DNA of 64,000 nucleotides from Pyropia yezoensis. Its lineage: Eukaryota; Rhodophyta; Bangiophyceae; Bangiales; Bangiaceae. Where the stretch lies: positions 14,815,420 through 14,879,419 of the forward strand of contig CM020620.1 of NCBI GenBank assembly GCA_009829735.1. Direction: 5' to 3'. The translations under genes were made by a program, and so were the position numbers. Every line of letters starts with the position of its first letter. Position 1 is the stretch's first letter. Below, piece after piece: positions 20,963-32,833 of this stretch. The notes under the pieces are model-generated. The model was given only the letters and a program-made list of their open reading frames with translations, ran no database searches and was not told the origin of the DNA.

Positions 20963-22746
20963 GTGCGCACCGCCCATGTTGGCAAGGGTTGGTGAGGGTT
21001 ACCCGTCACCGGGGAGTACCCCGTAGTCCGCACATACGGGACGCGCCGTCCCGTTCCTTCGTTGACCTGGAACTGGGTTCCAGCCGGGGCGATGTACGCT
21101 ACCGTACCATGTTCATCAATCACCGGCGTCGCCGGTAGCAACAGGTGGCCCTGTTGGTCGACTAGAGGGTCATCCTCACCAATAGGGGTATGTTCGGTCG
21201 CCACCAGTACTGGTGCGGCCTTACGTTCCACCTTCTCTTGCCTCGGTACCGGGGTAAGACTGGGCTTGCCTCCCTCACCCTTGGGCTTCGGGGCCAAGGC
21301 ACACTCCGGGTGTAGAACCCGGTAGGCGTCCCCTAGGGACTTGCACATATGCATCAGTCGACTGAAGTTCGTCCGTGCCGTGTTGGCGCCCCGTGCGGAT
21401 ATCCGCACGTAGTTGGGTACTCCTGCGAACAGGATGGCCCGTAGCTCCCCTTCTCCGAGGAGCTTCTCCAGCTCGTAGTCGAGCTCTTGGATCCGGCGTC
21501 CAAACATCTCCTCATCCTCCCAGGACTGGGCGGTGGCAGTGCGAAGGGCCCGATAGTGGTCCTCGCACTTGTCCTCACTGAGGTAGCTGCTCAGCAGCTC
21601 CTTCAATATCCCACGGTATTCCATGGGGGTGGCCGCGACCCTCATTCCCGGCATCGGGGATGCCTGGCGAAGAATGCCTCGCACCCGTTTATCAACAAAG
21701 AACGGGAGGATCTCCAGGGCCAGCCCCTCGTTAACGAGCGCCCTGTCTGCGGCTGCCTTGAAGCTAGTCAAGAAGCCGATGACTGCCAACGGGCGTCCGC
21801 TCGGCCCCCCGAACATAGGGACTCCCTTCATAAGGGTCTGCATAGAGCGGATCGCCCGATGCGACGTATTACGCATCGATTCCGATACGGTGGTAGAGCG
21901 GTCCTCCAAACGATAACGTTCCGGAGTAAGAACCGACCGGAAGACCTCGTTGACGATCTCCGTGTCAGCGTCCTGGATATCCAGTCGCTTAGCCAGTTGA
22001 TGAGCGAACTCATCGGACTCCATCCGCTTCAGTAGGCTCGCAGTTACCTGCGCGGTCATAGCTTCCACCACTGAGGATGGTACTTCAGGCGTCGGCACCT
22101 CGGGAACCCGAGTTGCCTGGCCTCCTTCGTCGTGGGGGTACTGCGAGAGGGTACCCCCTCCCCCAATAACCGACTCTCCCCCGGCGTACGTATCCGCCGG
22201 GTCGTGTCCGCGGAGTCCGCTTCGGGTGCTCCGAGCGTATCGCTCCGTGTGACTCCGTTCCAACTCTGCCGACGAGTCGGACCCATACCCCATTGTGTCC
22301 GGGGGTTGTCCAGGAGTAGCAACCCCGGGATTGACCCTGGTGGACTCCGAAAGTAGTCCGGCCGGTTCGAACCGTACCGGTGTGGGAGGAACACGACGGG
22401 GTCCCGTCGTGTGCCGTGTTGACATCAACACTGCCATTGCGTCCTCCGTCCGATCTTGACGGGCGTCGAGCCCGGAAAACCGGGCCTCGATGCGGGCCAA
22501 TGATGCCATCAGGGAATCCCCTGGTGAAGGAGGCGGCGGAGTGAGGTCGGTCGACGACAGTTGAGGCGGGCCCCCGCCTCCTGCCGTCCGAGCCGTGCCA
22601 AACGTCGATCCGGCACCGGAAAGCATTGGCGTCTCAATGTTATCGATCGGGTTCCCGATCCTGGTTCCCGTAGTCACCTCCGGAGTCGGCGTCGACGCCG
22701 ATCCGTCATCTTGAACGTTCCCCGTCTCTTGGGTAGACATAGTCAC
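20557..22746 (-). CDS. Element C Gag polyprotein (729 aa)
   Basis: An uninterrupted Gag reading frame. ATG 22746 or the in-frame ATG two codons later (MSTQETGN) starts it, about 200 nt inside the primer-binding site. Residues 1-220 are Pro/Ser/Thr-rich and disordered. A helical capsid region follows in the middle (V-P-M-F-G-G-P-S-G-R-P near 21830, then L-L-S-S-Y-L-S-E-D). Near the C-terminus is one CCHC zinc knuckle, C-x2-C-x4-H-x4-C (CMLCGDPQHWVSSC, near 20770), the usual nucleocapsid RNA-binding element. The tail is Pro/Ala-rich. The protein would assemble the particle of a Ty3-type element. Its sequence differs strongly from Gag of A/B and D. Confidence 0.88.
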   Translation of the reverse strand: MTMSTQETGNVQDDGSASTPTPEVTTGTRIGNPIDNIETPMLSGAGSTFGTARTAGGGGPPQLSSTDLTPPPPSPGDSLMASLARIEARFSGLDARQDRTEDAMAVLMSTRHTTGPRRVPPTPVRFEPAGLLSESTRVNPGVATPGQPPDTMGYGSDSSAELERSHTERYARSTRSGLRGHDPADTYAGGESVIGGGGTLSQYPHDEGGQATRVPEVPTPEVPSSVVEAMTAQVTASLLKRMESDEFAHQLAKRLDIQDADTEIVNEVFRSVLTPERYRLEDRSTTVSESMRNTSHRAIRSMQTLMKGVPMFGGPSGRPLAVIGFLTSFKAAADRALVNEGLALEILPFFVDKRVRGILRQASPMPGMRVAATPMEYRGILKELLSSYLSEDKCEDHYRALRTATAQSWEDEEMFGRRIQELDYELEKLLGEGELRAILFAGVPNYVRISARGANTARTNFSRLMHMCKSLGDAYRVLHPECALAPKPKGEGGKPSLTPVPRQEKVERKAAPVLVATEHTPIGEDDPLVDQQGHLLLPATPVIDEHGTVAYIAPAGTQFQVNEGTGRRVPYVRTTGYSPVTGNPHQPLPTWAVRTEAPPQIAGRPNRLGESMFRLTQGPKAYQGAGTRAPEGGNRSYGATPMRTQGGTGTSGCMLCGDPQHWVSSCPLIPEESRGAAAQRKAATGGYPARAPGPAPGRQPAPGGVLAVEGAPPQPDVPADSTLPRAGNE

Positions 22747-22947
22747 AATCAGTCCACCGACGCAACGATCACCACGAATAAGAGAGCGAGGGGGTAGATT
22801 GGGGAGAGTAACAGTATGTCACAGTCACAGCTAAAAGCTCAACACAATCGATCAGGTCGCAACACCACGAGTACAAGAAAAGGACCGGATCCCTATCCGT
22901 GTACCAGGGCCGAAGACGGCGTCACCACAAGGGTGACGGAAACCCGT

Positions 22948-22964
22948 CCCCTGCTGCTCCACCA
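22948..22964 (-). other. Element C tRNA primer-binding site
   Basis: The minus strand reads TGGTGGAGCAGCAGGGG, one base after the 5' LTR. It is the same 17 nt as in elements A, B and D. Confidence 0.87.
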
Positions 22965-22965
22965 A

Positions 22966-23328
22966 TGTAGCACAATAGGGATCCGTCGCACGTCCACTCT
23001 CAGGGAACACTCACCAAGGGGGATCGGCACCAACGTCACCGGGAGGCCAAGGTTGCTGTCCTTGGAGCGCAAGCCACGGGACCAAGATGGGAGCCCAAAT
23101 GGGAGGGGTTTGTTGTTCTACCTTGGCCGGCGGTGGATTCGCCACCGGCCCCCTCGTTATAAACCCTCGGAGACACTACTAACTACCCTCCACTCCAAGA
23201 TGCAAGTCCCTCTGGTCATACGTAACTTATAGATACCGTGACCAGTACGGACTCTCAAATTGAAAGTTAAGGATTAGAAGTAGCCCCCCTAATACTAGGG
23301 TCACAATACGGACAACCATATTGCTACA
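22966..23328 (-). repeat. Element C 5' LTR
   Basis: A 363-bp LTR, nearly identical to 8430-8792, followed at 23329-23333 by the target duplication CCTGC. Confidence 0.94.
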
Positions 23329-23333
23329 CCTGC

Positions 23334-24471
23334 CCGCCAAGTGGGAGATGCCACCCTGAACAAGGTAACGTATTGGGGTAGCTACCGGCTGGAGAAACAA
23401 GACCAAGGTTACACTCGGAAGATGGCCAAGAAGATGGCATCCCTGAACCGGCGAATGCAGCCGAGCTTCGGGGGACATCCTAAGTTTTCCGGCAAGAAAC
23501 CGGCGCTTATCTTTGCCTTCCTGTGCCGGTTCGTCAAGGCATGCAACGACAACGATGTGTCCGACGGCAAGGCACTCTACCTCCTGGTTAACTTCATGAC
23601 GGGAGAAGCGGAACAGCGGTTCGCACAGGTTCTACCAGACTCTGTCGGACTCATTGTCGGGCGTACCGTTGGGAGCTATCCGGAGGCGGTCAACTGGCTC
23701 CTGTCCAACAACGCTGACGCGGACTCCCTGCGCAAGGCAGTGGGCAGGTTGAACCGGGCAGCCATGGAACGACAAGAGACTCCAGAGGCCTTTGCCCGCC
23801 GTGTCCGGGAGATGAGCGAGGCTTGTGGCAACGTTTACCCTGAGGACAGGCTCAAGATGATCTTCTCGGAAGGGCTTCCTGAATACCTTCAAGTGGACGC
23901 GGAGAACTACAACCAGGAACATCAAGAACATACCTTCCAGCAGTTGATGGCCTACACCCAGGGCAAGTATCGGCAAGTTGAGGCCCTTCAAGCTCCCATG
24001 GCTTCAACTCCCAAGCCGTTGTCGTGAGTTCGTCCCGGACCCGACAAGTATAAGGAAGGTGATAGCCCTGTACAGGTACTCGCAGTTGGCGAGGCCTCAC
24101 CCGTGGGGTCAGGAAACAAGTGGGGCGGCTTCGTTTTTAAGGAGCAACCTTCCCTAATCGCCCGCAAGCAGGTCAAGAACCAGCGATTCCGGTCTTGTTG
24201 GCGGTGCCAGAAGAAGGACCTCATGTCCTACCAGTGCCCGACCATTCCCAATGACCTCCAGGAGAAGCTCAAGCTTCAAGGACTGGTCTTTGCAAAGGCA
24301 GTCAACTGGGCTGACCGGCGAGCACCCTCCAAGATGGACAAGGCACAGGTACACGCAATCCGGGTGGCAACCTTGCAGAGCATCACGGAGGCCCCGGCAA
24401 GGGAAGCTCCTACGGACTTTGGCCTGGAGACAGAATGCTCTAAGGAATCCTCGGACCCGGGAAACGAGTAG
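23334..24471 (+). pseudogene. Element D gag, capsid and C-terminal part (after element C)
   Basis: This continues element D Gag beyond element C. A Ty3-type helical capsid-like domain is clear (FAFLCRFVKACNDNDVSDGK, then Y-L-L-V-N-F-M-T-G-E-A). A cysteine motif of zinc-knuckle type (C-W-R-C-Q...C-P) lies near 24195-24240. The gag reading is broken. Confidence 0.8.
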
Positions 24472-24689
24472 GGCAGGCGCTCTCCCCTCGTGTCTTCCCG
24501 AATCTCCGACGGCAGGGTACTTCTACCCGTTCTCCCCTTGCGTTCCGGGAGAAGGGACGGCTGTTACCTGCTCAACTGGTAGCCCCCTGGACACCCTGTT
24601 CGTTCAAGGGGACCTTGCTTGTCCTGCGTAAGGAAAACCTCAAGATTAAAGCTTGTATGCGTGTGGGGGGTAGCCTCCCCCAGCTGTTA

Positions 24690-27600
24690 CTCCGGTGGTT
24701 GACACGGGAGCCGGACCAAGCGTCATCACTGAGAACCTGCTACCTCCGGGCTGGCGTCGACATGCCTGGAGAGCGCCTACCAGGACCCATATTGTAGACG
24801 CTTCGGGTCAAACCCTACGACCGCTTGGCCGTCTTCCTGTCGCCATCTATGTCAACAATGAACCAATGCTTTTTCCCTTTCTAGTAGTCAAGACTCTATC
24901 AGTCCCCCTCATCCTTGGCTGGGACTTCCAGAAGTAGCATGTCAAGAGTGTCCTGCCCGGAGAAGGAAAGGTGCAGTTCAACCATGGGTTTATGTCACCG
25001 GTGCTGGAGCATCTGCACGCCAAGGTTCGTGCAGTCAAGAACAAGAAGGAACGCATCCCACCCTCTACCTTGACTCTCTTCAAACCGGTGCTCCTGCCTC
25101 CTCGCTCGGAGACCAAGGTTCAAGTAACCACCCGGACTACGGGTCAATGCCTGATCTACGGACGTAAGGAATTTCTGGCGAAACACAGGTTATACTTGGC
25201 CCACGGACATCACAAGAAGGTGAAGAGGCACACCCCATTCTCGGTGTTAATCGTCAACGTGAGCCGGAAGCCGATAACCCTTGCCAAGGGCACTCGAGTT
25301 GGAACAGCAGAGACTTACCGAGGGTCTGCCCGTGCCATGAGCAAGGAGGACCTCTTGAATCTGCAAGAAGAACTGGCATCCAACTCAACGGCCTTAGACG
25401 TACCTCCGAGACAAGAGCAGGCTGGCAGCGTCACCCCGAAGCCTGATCAAGCACCACCCGGGGTGCCGAATGTCAACCAAGAAAATGTTCCTCCCGACTT
25501 GAAGGAGGCACTGGAGAAGCTTCTCCAGGAATATCGGCACGTATGGTTTGGAGAGCTGGGCAAGATGGACGCCACTCTACACCGGATTCAACTCAAGCAA
25601 GATGCCAAGCCAGTGCACCTGCAACCATACCGGGCTGGACCCCATCGCCGGGATGAGATTGAGAAGCAGGTTAACAAGATGCCCAAGATGGATGTTATTG
25701 AGCCGTCTGATGGCGAGTGGGCCTTCCCGGTGGTAGTCGTCCCGAAACCTGGCGGTCACTTCCGATTCTGCGTTGACTACAGGCGCCTGAACGAGATGAC
25801 AGTCAAGGATGTATACCCGATACCCCGGATGGACAATTGCATCGACTTTCTTGGTGATGCCACCCTCTTCTCAACGCTGGATTGTAATGCCGGTTACTGG
25901 CAGATCCCTCTGGCTGACGAGGACAAGGACAAGACCACCTTCACGTGCCACCTGGGACTATTCCGATGCAAGCGTCTTCCTTTTGGTCTCACCAATGCTC
26001 CGGCGACCTTCCAGAGAGCCATCGACATCATCCTGTCGGGGCTAAGATGGAGAACATGTTTGGTCTACCTGGACGACATTATCGTTTTCTCCAAGACCCC
26101 GGCGGAACACCTGGAGCACCTTCGAGAGGTCCTGGCTCTCCTGTCCAAGGCTGGAGTTACCCTGAAGGCCGAGAAGTGCCACCTGCTTGAGACTGAAGTG
26201 GAGTACCTGGGGCACGTGCTGAGTCCGGGGGAGCTCCGGGTCAACGAGAAGAACATCAAGGCCCTCCGGCATGCACGGCAACTTAAGACCCAGACGGAAC
26301 TCAAGAGCTCTCTGGATATGTGCAGCGTCTACCGCCGGTTTGTACGGGACTACGCCCTGATTGCCCGGCCATTGACCAAGCTCACCAGCAAGAAGCTCCC
26401 CGCACAACTCCCGGTGTTCGACGAGAAGCAGACCGCTGCCTTCGGAGAGCTCAAGAAGCGCCCGACCACAGCTCCAGTACTGGCGTTCCTCAAGCGGGAG
26501 GGCCAGTTTGTCCTGGACACTGTTGCCTGTGGCGTCCAGGTGGGGTGTTCTCTACTCCAGCAGCAACCTGATGGGAACTTCCTCCCGACAGGCTACTACA
26601 GCCGCGTCTTGACTCCAGCCGAGAATAATTGTTCCACGACGGAGCGCGAGTGCTTGGCGGTCGTCTGGGCTTGCTTCCTGTTACACCCATATCTTGAAGG
26701 ACAAGAGTTCCTCATCCGGACGGATCGCGCCAGCCTAAGGTGGCTGCTATGCATGGACAGCAGCCAAGGAAGAGTCGCCCGGTGGCGCCTACGCCTTTTG
26801 GAATTCAAGTACAAGGTATGCACCAGAGCAGGGAGGGAGCTCCACTGCGCCGACACTATGTCCCGGCTTGAGACTCCTGCAGCCGACACCGGCCCTATCC
26901 CGGAGGAAATACCTTGTTTCATCCTCCCGAATGTCGGACGTGGCTGGCATGCTCCTCTGTATGAGACACCTGAAGCTCATCAACTGGTAACCAATCACCG
27001 GATGCTGGAGGCACAACTGACGGACCCTCAATGCTTGGAGCTTCGCCACCAAATGGACCTGAACCGGAAAAGTCGCTTCTCCGAGTCTGCAGATGGACTC
27101 CTGGTACGGGTGTCACCCTTCGATGGGGCAACTCAAGTCTACGTACCCCGGAGTCTACGAGCTGACATCCTCCGCCTGGAGCTCTCGTCTCCCCAAGCCG
27201 GACATCCTGGCATCAACCGGATGTATGCTTCGATGCGAGGACAATACTACTGGGAAACCATGGCCAGTGACGTCCATGAGCACCTTGAGGATTGTGTCTC
27301 CTGTGCAAGGAGCCGGTTGTCGCAGAGGAAGAAGACTTCTAAGCTACGCCTATTCCCGGCGGCGGAGCCCTTTCCAAGCTTAAGCATGGACATCCTAGGG
27401 CCCCTTCCTGAAACATCCAGTGGCAACATATACCTGCTCATCATTTGTGACCGATTCTTCAAGTTCACTCGAGCGATCCCGCGGAGGACCATCACGGCCC
27501 TGGATGTCACGTCAGCCTTCTGCGAGTTCTGGATAGCTGCCTAGAACCCTCCAGACTCCGTCTTGACCGACAATAGCCCCCAGTTTGCATCCCTGTTCTT

Positions 27601-28549
27601 CCAAGGAGTCTGCGACCTCATGGGTATCAAGAACTTGTTCACCACGACGTATCACCCACGAACGAACGGCCAGGTGGAACGATTTAACCGGACCCTGGTG
27701 GACATGCTACGGCACTACGTGGAGGAGCATCAAGAAGACTGGGACGAGCTCCTGACTGTCCTCACGTTAGCCTACAACTCCCGAGTTCACCGGACAACGG
27801 GGGTCGCTCCAGTCGACTTTGTCACCCCAAGGCGGCCGACCAACTTCTCCTTGGAAATAATACGAGACGGTCTCCAGCCTGCACTGAAGTCAGGTCCCAA
27901 GGCAAAGGATGAGTTCCTGGAACAACTCGAGCTCCTGCTCCCAAGAGTCAAGGAGTCAATCTCCAAGACCCAGGAGCGACACAAGCGGGACTATGACAAG
28001 GGTGTCCGGGAAAAGAACAAGGAACTGGGTGGTGGCGACTGGGTTTTTGTGGACAATCATAGCAAGACCCGGGGGAAGCTGGACTCTAAGACGGATGGAC
28101 CTTATGAGATCCTGAATACGGACGGCTGGACCTTTCTTCCGGACGTGGATGGCTCCCCGAACCGGGCAAGCAGTGACCATGTCACCCGAGCTCCACCGCC
28201 AAGCAAACGGGATTTGACCCGGCGCAAGCGGGCCGCAGTACCCTGGTTATCTCAAGAAGAAGGCCGAGAATATGTCCACGTCAAGTTCATCGACCACGCC
28301 TGGAGGGACGGGCGCTTGTACCTGCGAATACGCTGGTTCGGTTTCAATCCGGCGGATGATACCTGGGAACCCTCAAACTGGTTACCCATTGCGGACGTCT
28401 GCGCGTACACGCGACGGAACGGGATCGAGGGCACTCCGGTTGCCAGAGCCGGCAAGATCCTGAAATCGGACTCGGAGGATAACCAGGAGGACGGAGCTGA
28501 TCAAGACCCGCGGGACGAGCCGAGCTCGCCCGCAACAGACGAGGAATAA
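24690..28549 (+). pseudogene. Element D pol (protease, RT, RNase H, integrase, chromo-like tail)
   Basis: A retropepsin motif (V-V-D-T-G-A-G-P) near 24695 is followed by the flap-side I-L-G-W-D. Ty3 reverse transcriptase follows, with F-C-V-D-Y-R-R-L-N near 25770 and Y-L-D-D-I-I-V-F near 26067. RNase H (F-V-L-D-T-V-A) is near 26508. The integrase zinc site (H-P-G-I-N...C-V-S-C-A) is at 27205-27310 and the catalytic core (M-D-I-L-G-P-L-P, then D-N-S-P-Q-F) at 27385-27590. A chromo-like domain (V-K-F-I-D-H-A-W...I-R-W-F-G-F) occupies 28275-28400. A few breaks are scattered through it, so it is a fossil. Confidence 0.88.
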
Positions 28550-28682
28550 GAAGATCAAGAAAAAACGGAACGGGTGTATCAAGGAAAACACGTAATGCAA
28601 ACATGGAACTATCAAGAAAAACAAGCACCCGCTCGAGCAACCCTTCTCTCCGCCTCTCCCCTCCTCACTCCTCCCTAGACTT

Positions 28683-30301
28683 TCATCCTCCTTGCCTCCA
28701 AGAATTACTCCCGGCGCGGACGCTGCGCCGCAGGAGCATCCTCCAGTGCCGCCTCCGCGCACGACGGGACCTGGAGGTAGGCGGGATGACGTAGTGCCGT
28801 GGGCGAGGCGCTTCCATGTATGACGCCACCGGAGCAGTACCGGTAGTTGCTGGGCGCTCCCGTTCATCCAGATATACCTGTCGGCGCCCCTGGAAGCCAG
28901 ATAAGGTTTCCGACCACTGCTGGGCCAAGCCATGCCGCGTCAAGGTCGCCAGAAGTTCACCAACCACCGCGCTGTCCGACATCTGGCCGCTGTCCGCGCA
29001 AGCAAACACCCGGACGACCACGTCGCTCAAGACGCTGGCACATGTGCCCAGAACCAAGGAAGACCCGACCCCTTCGACCTGCACCGGAAGACGACCCAGC
29101 TGGTCCTCAATCATGCCGACGTCATACTGGTCGCACGTCGGGCTACCTTGGTTCAGGTACCAGTCAGGCACCCCGAAGCGGGAAAGGCGCAGAGTCGGCG
29201 CCGGGATCTCGAACCGCCCCGAGTTTGCCACCACCGGACGGTCAGCAATAGCGCCAGAAATCGGAGTCCCTAACTCAAGGGGAGGCACAGGGCCGCAGAC
29301 AGTTCAAGAAGGCGCCCGAGGAGGAACGGCCGGAGTAGTCGGCGACCGGACGGCCACGCCAAGACTCGCTGCAGACAAGCGCGGTGCCGGAGGAGCTTAA
29401 AGTACCGGCACTGCCAGAGCGGGACGCAACTGCGCCGGCGAAGGTTCAGGCATAGCCACCGGGGCGATAGGCGCAACTAGAGGAAGTGGAGCCACCGCGG
29501 ACGCCCGACCGACCGCCGCGGCCCATCCCGACTCTTGTACCGGCGGCCCAGTCGGCAGGAGATCGACAGCGGCCGGAGCAAGAAGACTGCCTAGCTGCGG
29601 CCACGCCGGCAGCGGCGTCGCCAGCTGCACCTTGGCCGGAGAAGACTGGTAGACCACCTGCACCCAGCCCGAGCCATCTCGACGCGGGCTGTTCTGGTCG
29701 GCGATCATGTTCAAAAAGCTCCGGTTATGGACCTCCCGGACCCCTTGAACGCCTCGTTCCAGACCTTGAGCGCCCGATGGACGTCCCCTTCCTTTTCTGG
29801 CCACCGGAGAACGGACGCGGACACGCGACGCTCGGTCAAGGGTAGATCCAGCACCAGCGCGAAGGGGAGATCTTCCAGGCGAGCAACCCAAGAGGAACCC
29901 GAAAAGCTCTGGGAGTGGTCTTGAGCCAGGCGCATCTGGTCCGCCGCATGGAGACGAGTCTTGTCCATCTCCGTCAAGACCCCGCGCTGGAGATCCTTGC
30001 GCCAGAGGTCCAAGCAATCCTGCTGGCACTGGGCCGCGCCGGCGTTGCCGACCACCGTGGAGTAACGCCGGGCCGCCAGAGGGTCCTGCCCAAGAAGCAT
30101 CTCCGGGAGACCCACCGGGGGGGTCTCGACCGGGTGCGACGCTGAAGCCGGGGGAACTCGATCCGCCTCCGCCGCGGTGACCGACGCGGGCACCGACACC
30201 CGAGGAACCGGAGGCAAGAGAAGGGCACGGCCGCCCGAGCTCTCCTCTGCAACACTCGCCGCCGGAACCGCGGGCCCAACTTGGATCTCGGAACTGGACA
30301 T
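28683..30301 (-). pseudogene. Element D antisense ORF, broken
   Basis: Minus-strand reading frames fill the space between the end of pol (28549) and the 3' LTR (30485), the position and orientation of the antisense proteins in B and C. A plausible start is ATG 30301 (MSSSEIQVGP). The far C-terminal helical tail (S-D-V-V-V-R-V-F...W-S-E-T-L) resembles the C-terminal tails of the B and C proteins in layout, though weakly. It is broken in about two places. Function unknown. Confidence 0.55.
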
Positions 30302-30467
30302 GACGTCCAGAATCCGGGGGAATGGGAGGGTCAAGGTGAAGGAGGAGGGGGGGGGCAGGATTGGGGCAGGTGATCGTACTCGGGGTGAAAACGCTCGACC
30401 TCGGCACCGGTGTGGACGTTCTCGAGGCTGTGCACGGTGGCACCTGGTTCGGCCCGAGGACTTGCCG

Positions 30468-30484
30468 GACTAGGGAGGGAGCTA
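30468..30484 (+). other. Element D polypurine tract
   Basis: ACTAGGGAGGGAGCTA, purine-rich, abuts the 3' LTR. Confidence 0.55.
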
Positions 30485-31056
30485 TGTAGCATCCCTGGCC
30501 CCGACTTGGCGCCGACCCGGGACTGCAACCAGAGGGCACCAGGTGCCAGAACACGCCCGCCGTGTGGTGATGGTTGGCGGCCGTGGCCCGTGCCCGGCAC
30601 TGGGATGCGGTGGACTACGCTGCTCACACGTGAGAGAGGGATTTCTGATGAGTTTTTGCATACTTGTGAGGGACTTGATTTGAGAGAATTTGGGTGTGAG
30701 ATTAGTGAGTGGGAACAGAATTAGTACTGATAGTGGCCCCCGACCTGACGAGGATTGACTCGGGTCGGAGCCACTCGGGGGTATGGGGGGGGCTACCTGG
30801 CCAACGTGCCGAGGCTCCCCCAGATGCACGTTAAGCGGGACAACGAGGCGCCCTTGGCCCGCGACCTCAGGAAAAAGACAACTGCGCGTTTGCTTTCCTC
30901 TTCCCCGTGTGCACTACCGTGCGTATCTTTTTGCTCTGCGAGCAGGCACGTGAGGTAACAGGCATACCACTCTCGTAGTTTCCCTTTCTGTGTTACCTGT
31001 CCCTTTCCTCCGAGAGATATTGACACGTGTCTGAGAGGATCGAGTTTTATACCACA
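30485..31056 (+). repeat. Element D 3' LTR
   Basis: A 572-bp LTR, partner of 7025-7596, followed by CGTCC (31057-31061), the target duplication that also precedes the 5' LTR. Confidence 0.93.
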
Positions 31057-32245
31057 CGTCCCAAGGTGGAGTGGGTTCTCCACAGGCGTTCTCCACAGGC
31101 GCCGACAGTGCGCGTCCCCAGGAAGCGAGGGGGAAGGCGTCCCCCGTGTGCGTGGCGTGCGGGGGGGTCATGTCTTGACCAGGGGCGGAAGTGAACGACA
31201 TCGCATCAAGGCACATCGTGCTTTGAGCACGATGTGCCTTGATGCTGTTTCGCCTATCGGGCAGACCACCCCGAGGCCCCCCTCAAAATCGGCCCGCACG
31301 ACGCCCTGCACCAACCCAACACAACATTCCTACCTCTCCCGCTGCAACGAACGCTACGCACCCCGTCGCTCATATCCCTTCTGCCCGGCGGAGGTACCGC
31401 GCCTGCCCCTCTGCGCCCGCCACGGAAAGAAGAACGCCGCCGCTGTCGCGGGCGCCGGCGCCGGCGGTTAACGCCACCGCCACTGTTGTCGCCGCCACCC
31501 ACTCAACTCCAATTCAAACAGTGAATTTACCCTGCCCGTTTCCCCTTGCCGCGACGGACCCTCCCCCCGCCCCCCCATCCAGCTATCAAACCGCCCGCCA
31601 TCGCCGTAGCCGCCCTCGCCCAAACAAAAACCCCGCCGCCATGCGTCACTAGAATGCCCCCAATGCAGAAAGACATGAACGTCCCCTGCCCTCCCCCTCC
31701 AAAAAGGGGAAGCTACGAGCCCTTGGAATCCTCTGCCTCCACCCCCTGGCGCTGCCATCGCCACCACACCCCCCAGCCAAAACACCGACCACGCCGTCCC
31801 CAGCGACTTGCCCGACCCCCTCACAAAGCGTGCCCACCGTCCTTCCACCCCCTGTGCACCGTCCCCGCGGCCGCCTGCCGCTCTCCTCCCCCCTTCCCAC
31901 AACGGCGGCGGCACCACCACCCCCCAAAACTACGACGCCACAGCTTCCTGTGGTCTGCCTCACCCCCACCACACAGTCCACACGGCCGTCTGCCCGCCGC
32001 CTGTCCCCCCGCCACCCCCAAATACCGTCCCCGCCTCCTCCCTCCCAAAAACACATTACCACAGCCGCCTGTGGCCTGCCCGTCTTTGCGACCGCCCCGA
32101 TGGCTGCCGCGGCGGCTGCCGTGGCCGCCGCCTCGTCGATGACCACCGCCGCCCCTGCGTCGACCGCCGCCGTGGCGACCGACGTCGCCACCGCTGCCGC
32201 CGTGGTCACCACTGCCGCCACGTCGGATGCAGCGGGCGTCATCAC
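31057..32245. repeat. E1 middle segment
   Basis: E1 DNA between elements D and B. It begins with the second copy of CGTCC and ends with ATCAC, the target of element B. A perfect hairpin lies at 31203-31245. From about 31390 on it is CCG/GCC-repeat-rich and matches the Ala-codon-rich body of E2 (56430-56680) in style and in short blocks (for example ACCACCG...GTGGCCACC). Open frames on both strands are low-complexity only; I accept none as a gene. Confidence 0.65.
31203..31245. repeat. Perfect 19-bp hairpin in E1
   Basis: GCATCAAGGCACATCGTGC, a 5-nt loop TTTGA, then the exact reverse complement. It is the only long perfect stem I see in E1. It could be a small foldback insertion or a transcript-end structure. 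Confidence 0.9.
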
Positions 32246-32714
32246 TGTGGCAGTATTGACCCCCAGGTAGGGGGGCAACACGTGCCATGCAAGGGGCGGC
32301 AGGCCACTAGCCTGATCCGTTCCTCCCCCTGCATTTGGGTCCATATTCCCTAAGTTTGGGATAGTTAGCTTAGTAGTAAATCCAACTTGGATTTGAGGGT
32401 TTTCTGCATTTATCGTCTTGATTTTTCGTGTGGCCCGGTGGGCAGGTGCTGGGGTGGGAGATTCTGAGTGGCGAGATTCTGAGTGAACCCTGGGGGGATA
32501 AGGGGAGGGACAGCGGGGCTTGGCCCTGCGTGCCCGTCCCGACCAAGAAACTGTTGGACCACACACCATCCTCTTGTTTGTCCGTGGGGGGGTTGCCCCA
32601 CAACAGGGACAGAGTGTGTGCGACTTGCACTTCTTCCGGTTCCCCCGACACGGGAGGCAGCCCTTGTACACCGCCCCAACTTGGGTGCCGTGTGCGCATG
32701 TGGTTTTTGCCACA
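32246..32714 (+). repeat. Element B 5' LTR
   Basis: A 469-bp LTR, TGTGGCA to TGCCACA. It pairs with 52568-53036 and with the element A LTR (3072-3540). Confidence 0.94.
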
Positions 32715-32716
32715 TT

Positions 32717-32733
32717 TGGTGGAGCAGCAGGGG
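32717..32733 (+). other. Element B tRNA primer-binding site
   Basis: TGGTGGAGCAGCAGGGG, two bases inside the 5' LTR, as in elements A, C and D. Confidence 0.87.
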
Positions 32734-32833
32734 ACAGAAGTGAACTTTACCTCCGGGTGCACCCGGGTGTAGGGGGCCCTCTGTCTCAGAAGAACGGTGG
32801 ACTTGGACCGTGTCATACGGATCGTCAGCCAAC

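Larger units (their letters stand above)
8430..23328 (-). mobile_element. Element C: young Ty3-type LTR retrotransposon inserted in element D
   Basis: A minus-strand Ty3/gypsy element with 363-bp LTRs (8430-8792 and 22966-23328) that differ at about one position by eye, and a CCTGC target duplication on both sides. Its parts, reading right to left, are 5' LTR, primer-binding site, gag with a CCHC knuckle, protease, reverse transcriptase, RNase H, integrase with a chromo-like tail, a plus-strand antisense reading frame, polypurine tract and 3' LTR. The internal run of N (16875-17374) is flanked by two near-identical 3.58-kb stretches of gag-pol. If that duplication is an assembly artefact, the real element is about 10.8 kb. 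Some breaks are present in pol (a handful), but gag and the antisense frame read through. It is the youngest retroelement here. Confidence 0.92.
7025..31056 (+). mobile_element. Element D: Ty3-type LTR retrotransposon, broken, with element C inside its gag
   Basis: A plus-strand Ty3/gypsy element bounded by 572-bp LTRs (7025-7596 and 30485-31056) and flanked by the 5-bp duplication CGTCC. Without the nested element C (8430-23328) it is about 9.1 kb long. Parts in order are 5' LTR, primer-binding site, gag, protease, reverse transcriptase, RNase H, integrase with a chromo-like C-terminus, an antisense reading frame, polypurine tract and 3' LTR. The LTRs differ by about 15 bases of 572 by eye, so it is older than B and C. 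Besides the element C insertion it has several breaks (about four to six) and looks dead. Confidence 0.92.

Noticed and set aside
31649-32713. A 354-residue minus-strand frame across the E1 middle and the element B LTR
   Set aside because: It crosses an element border and consists of GCC-repeat readings plus LTR sequence; a real gene would not start in an inserted LTR.
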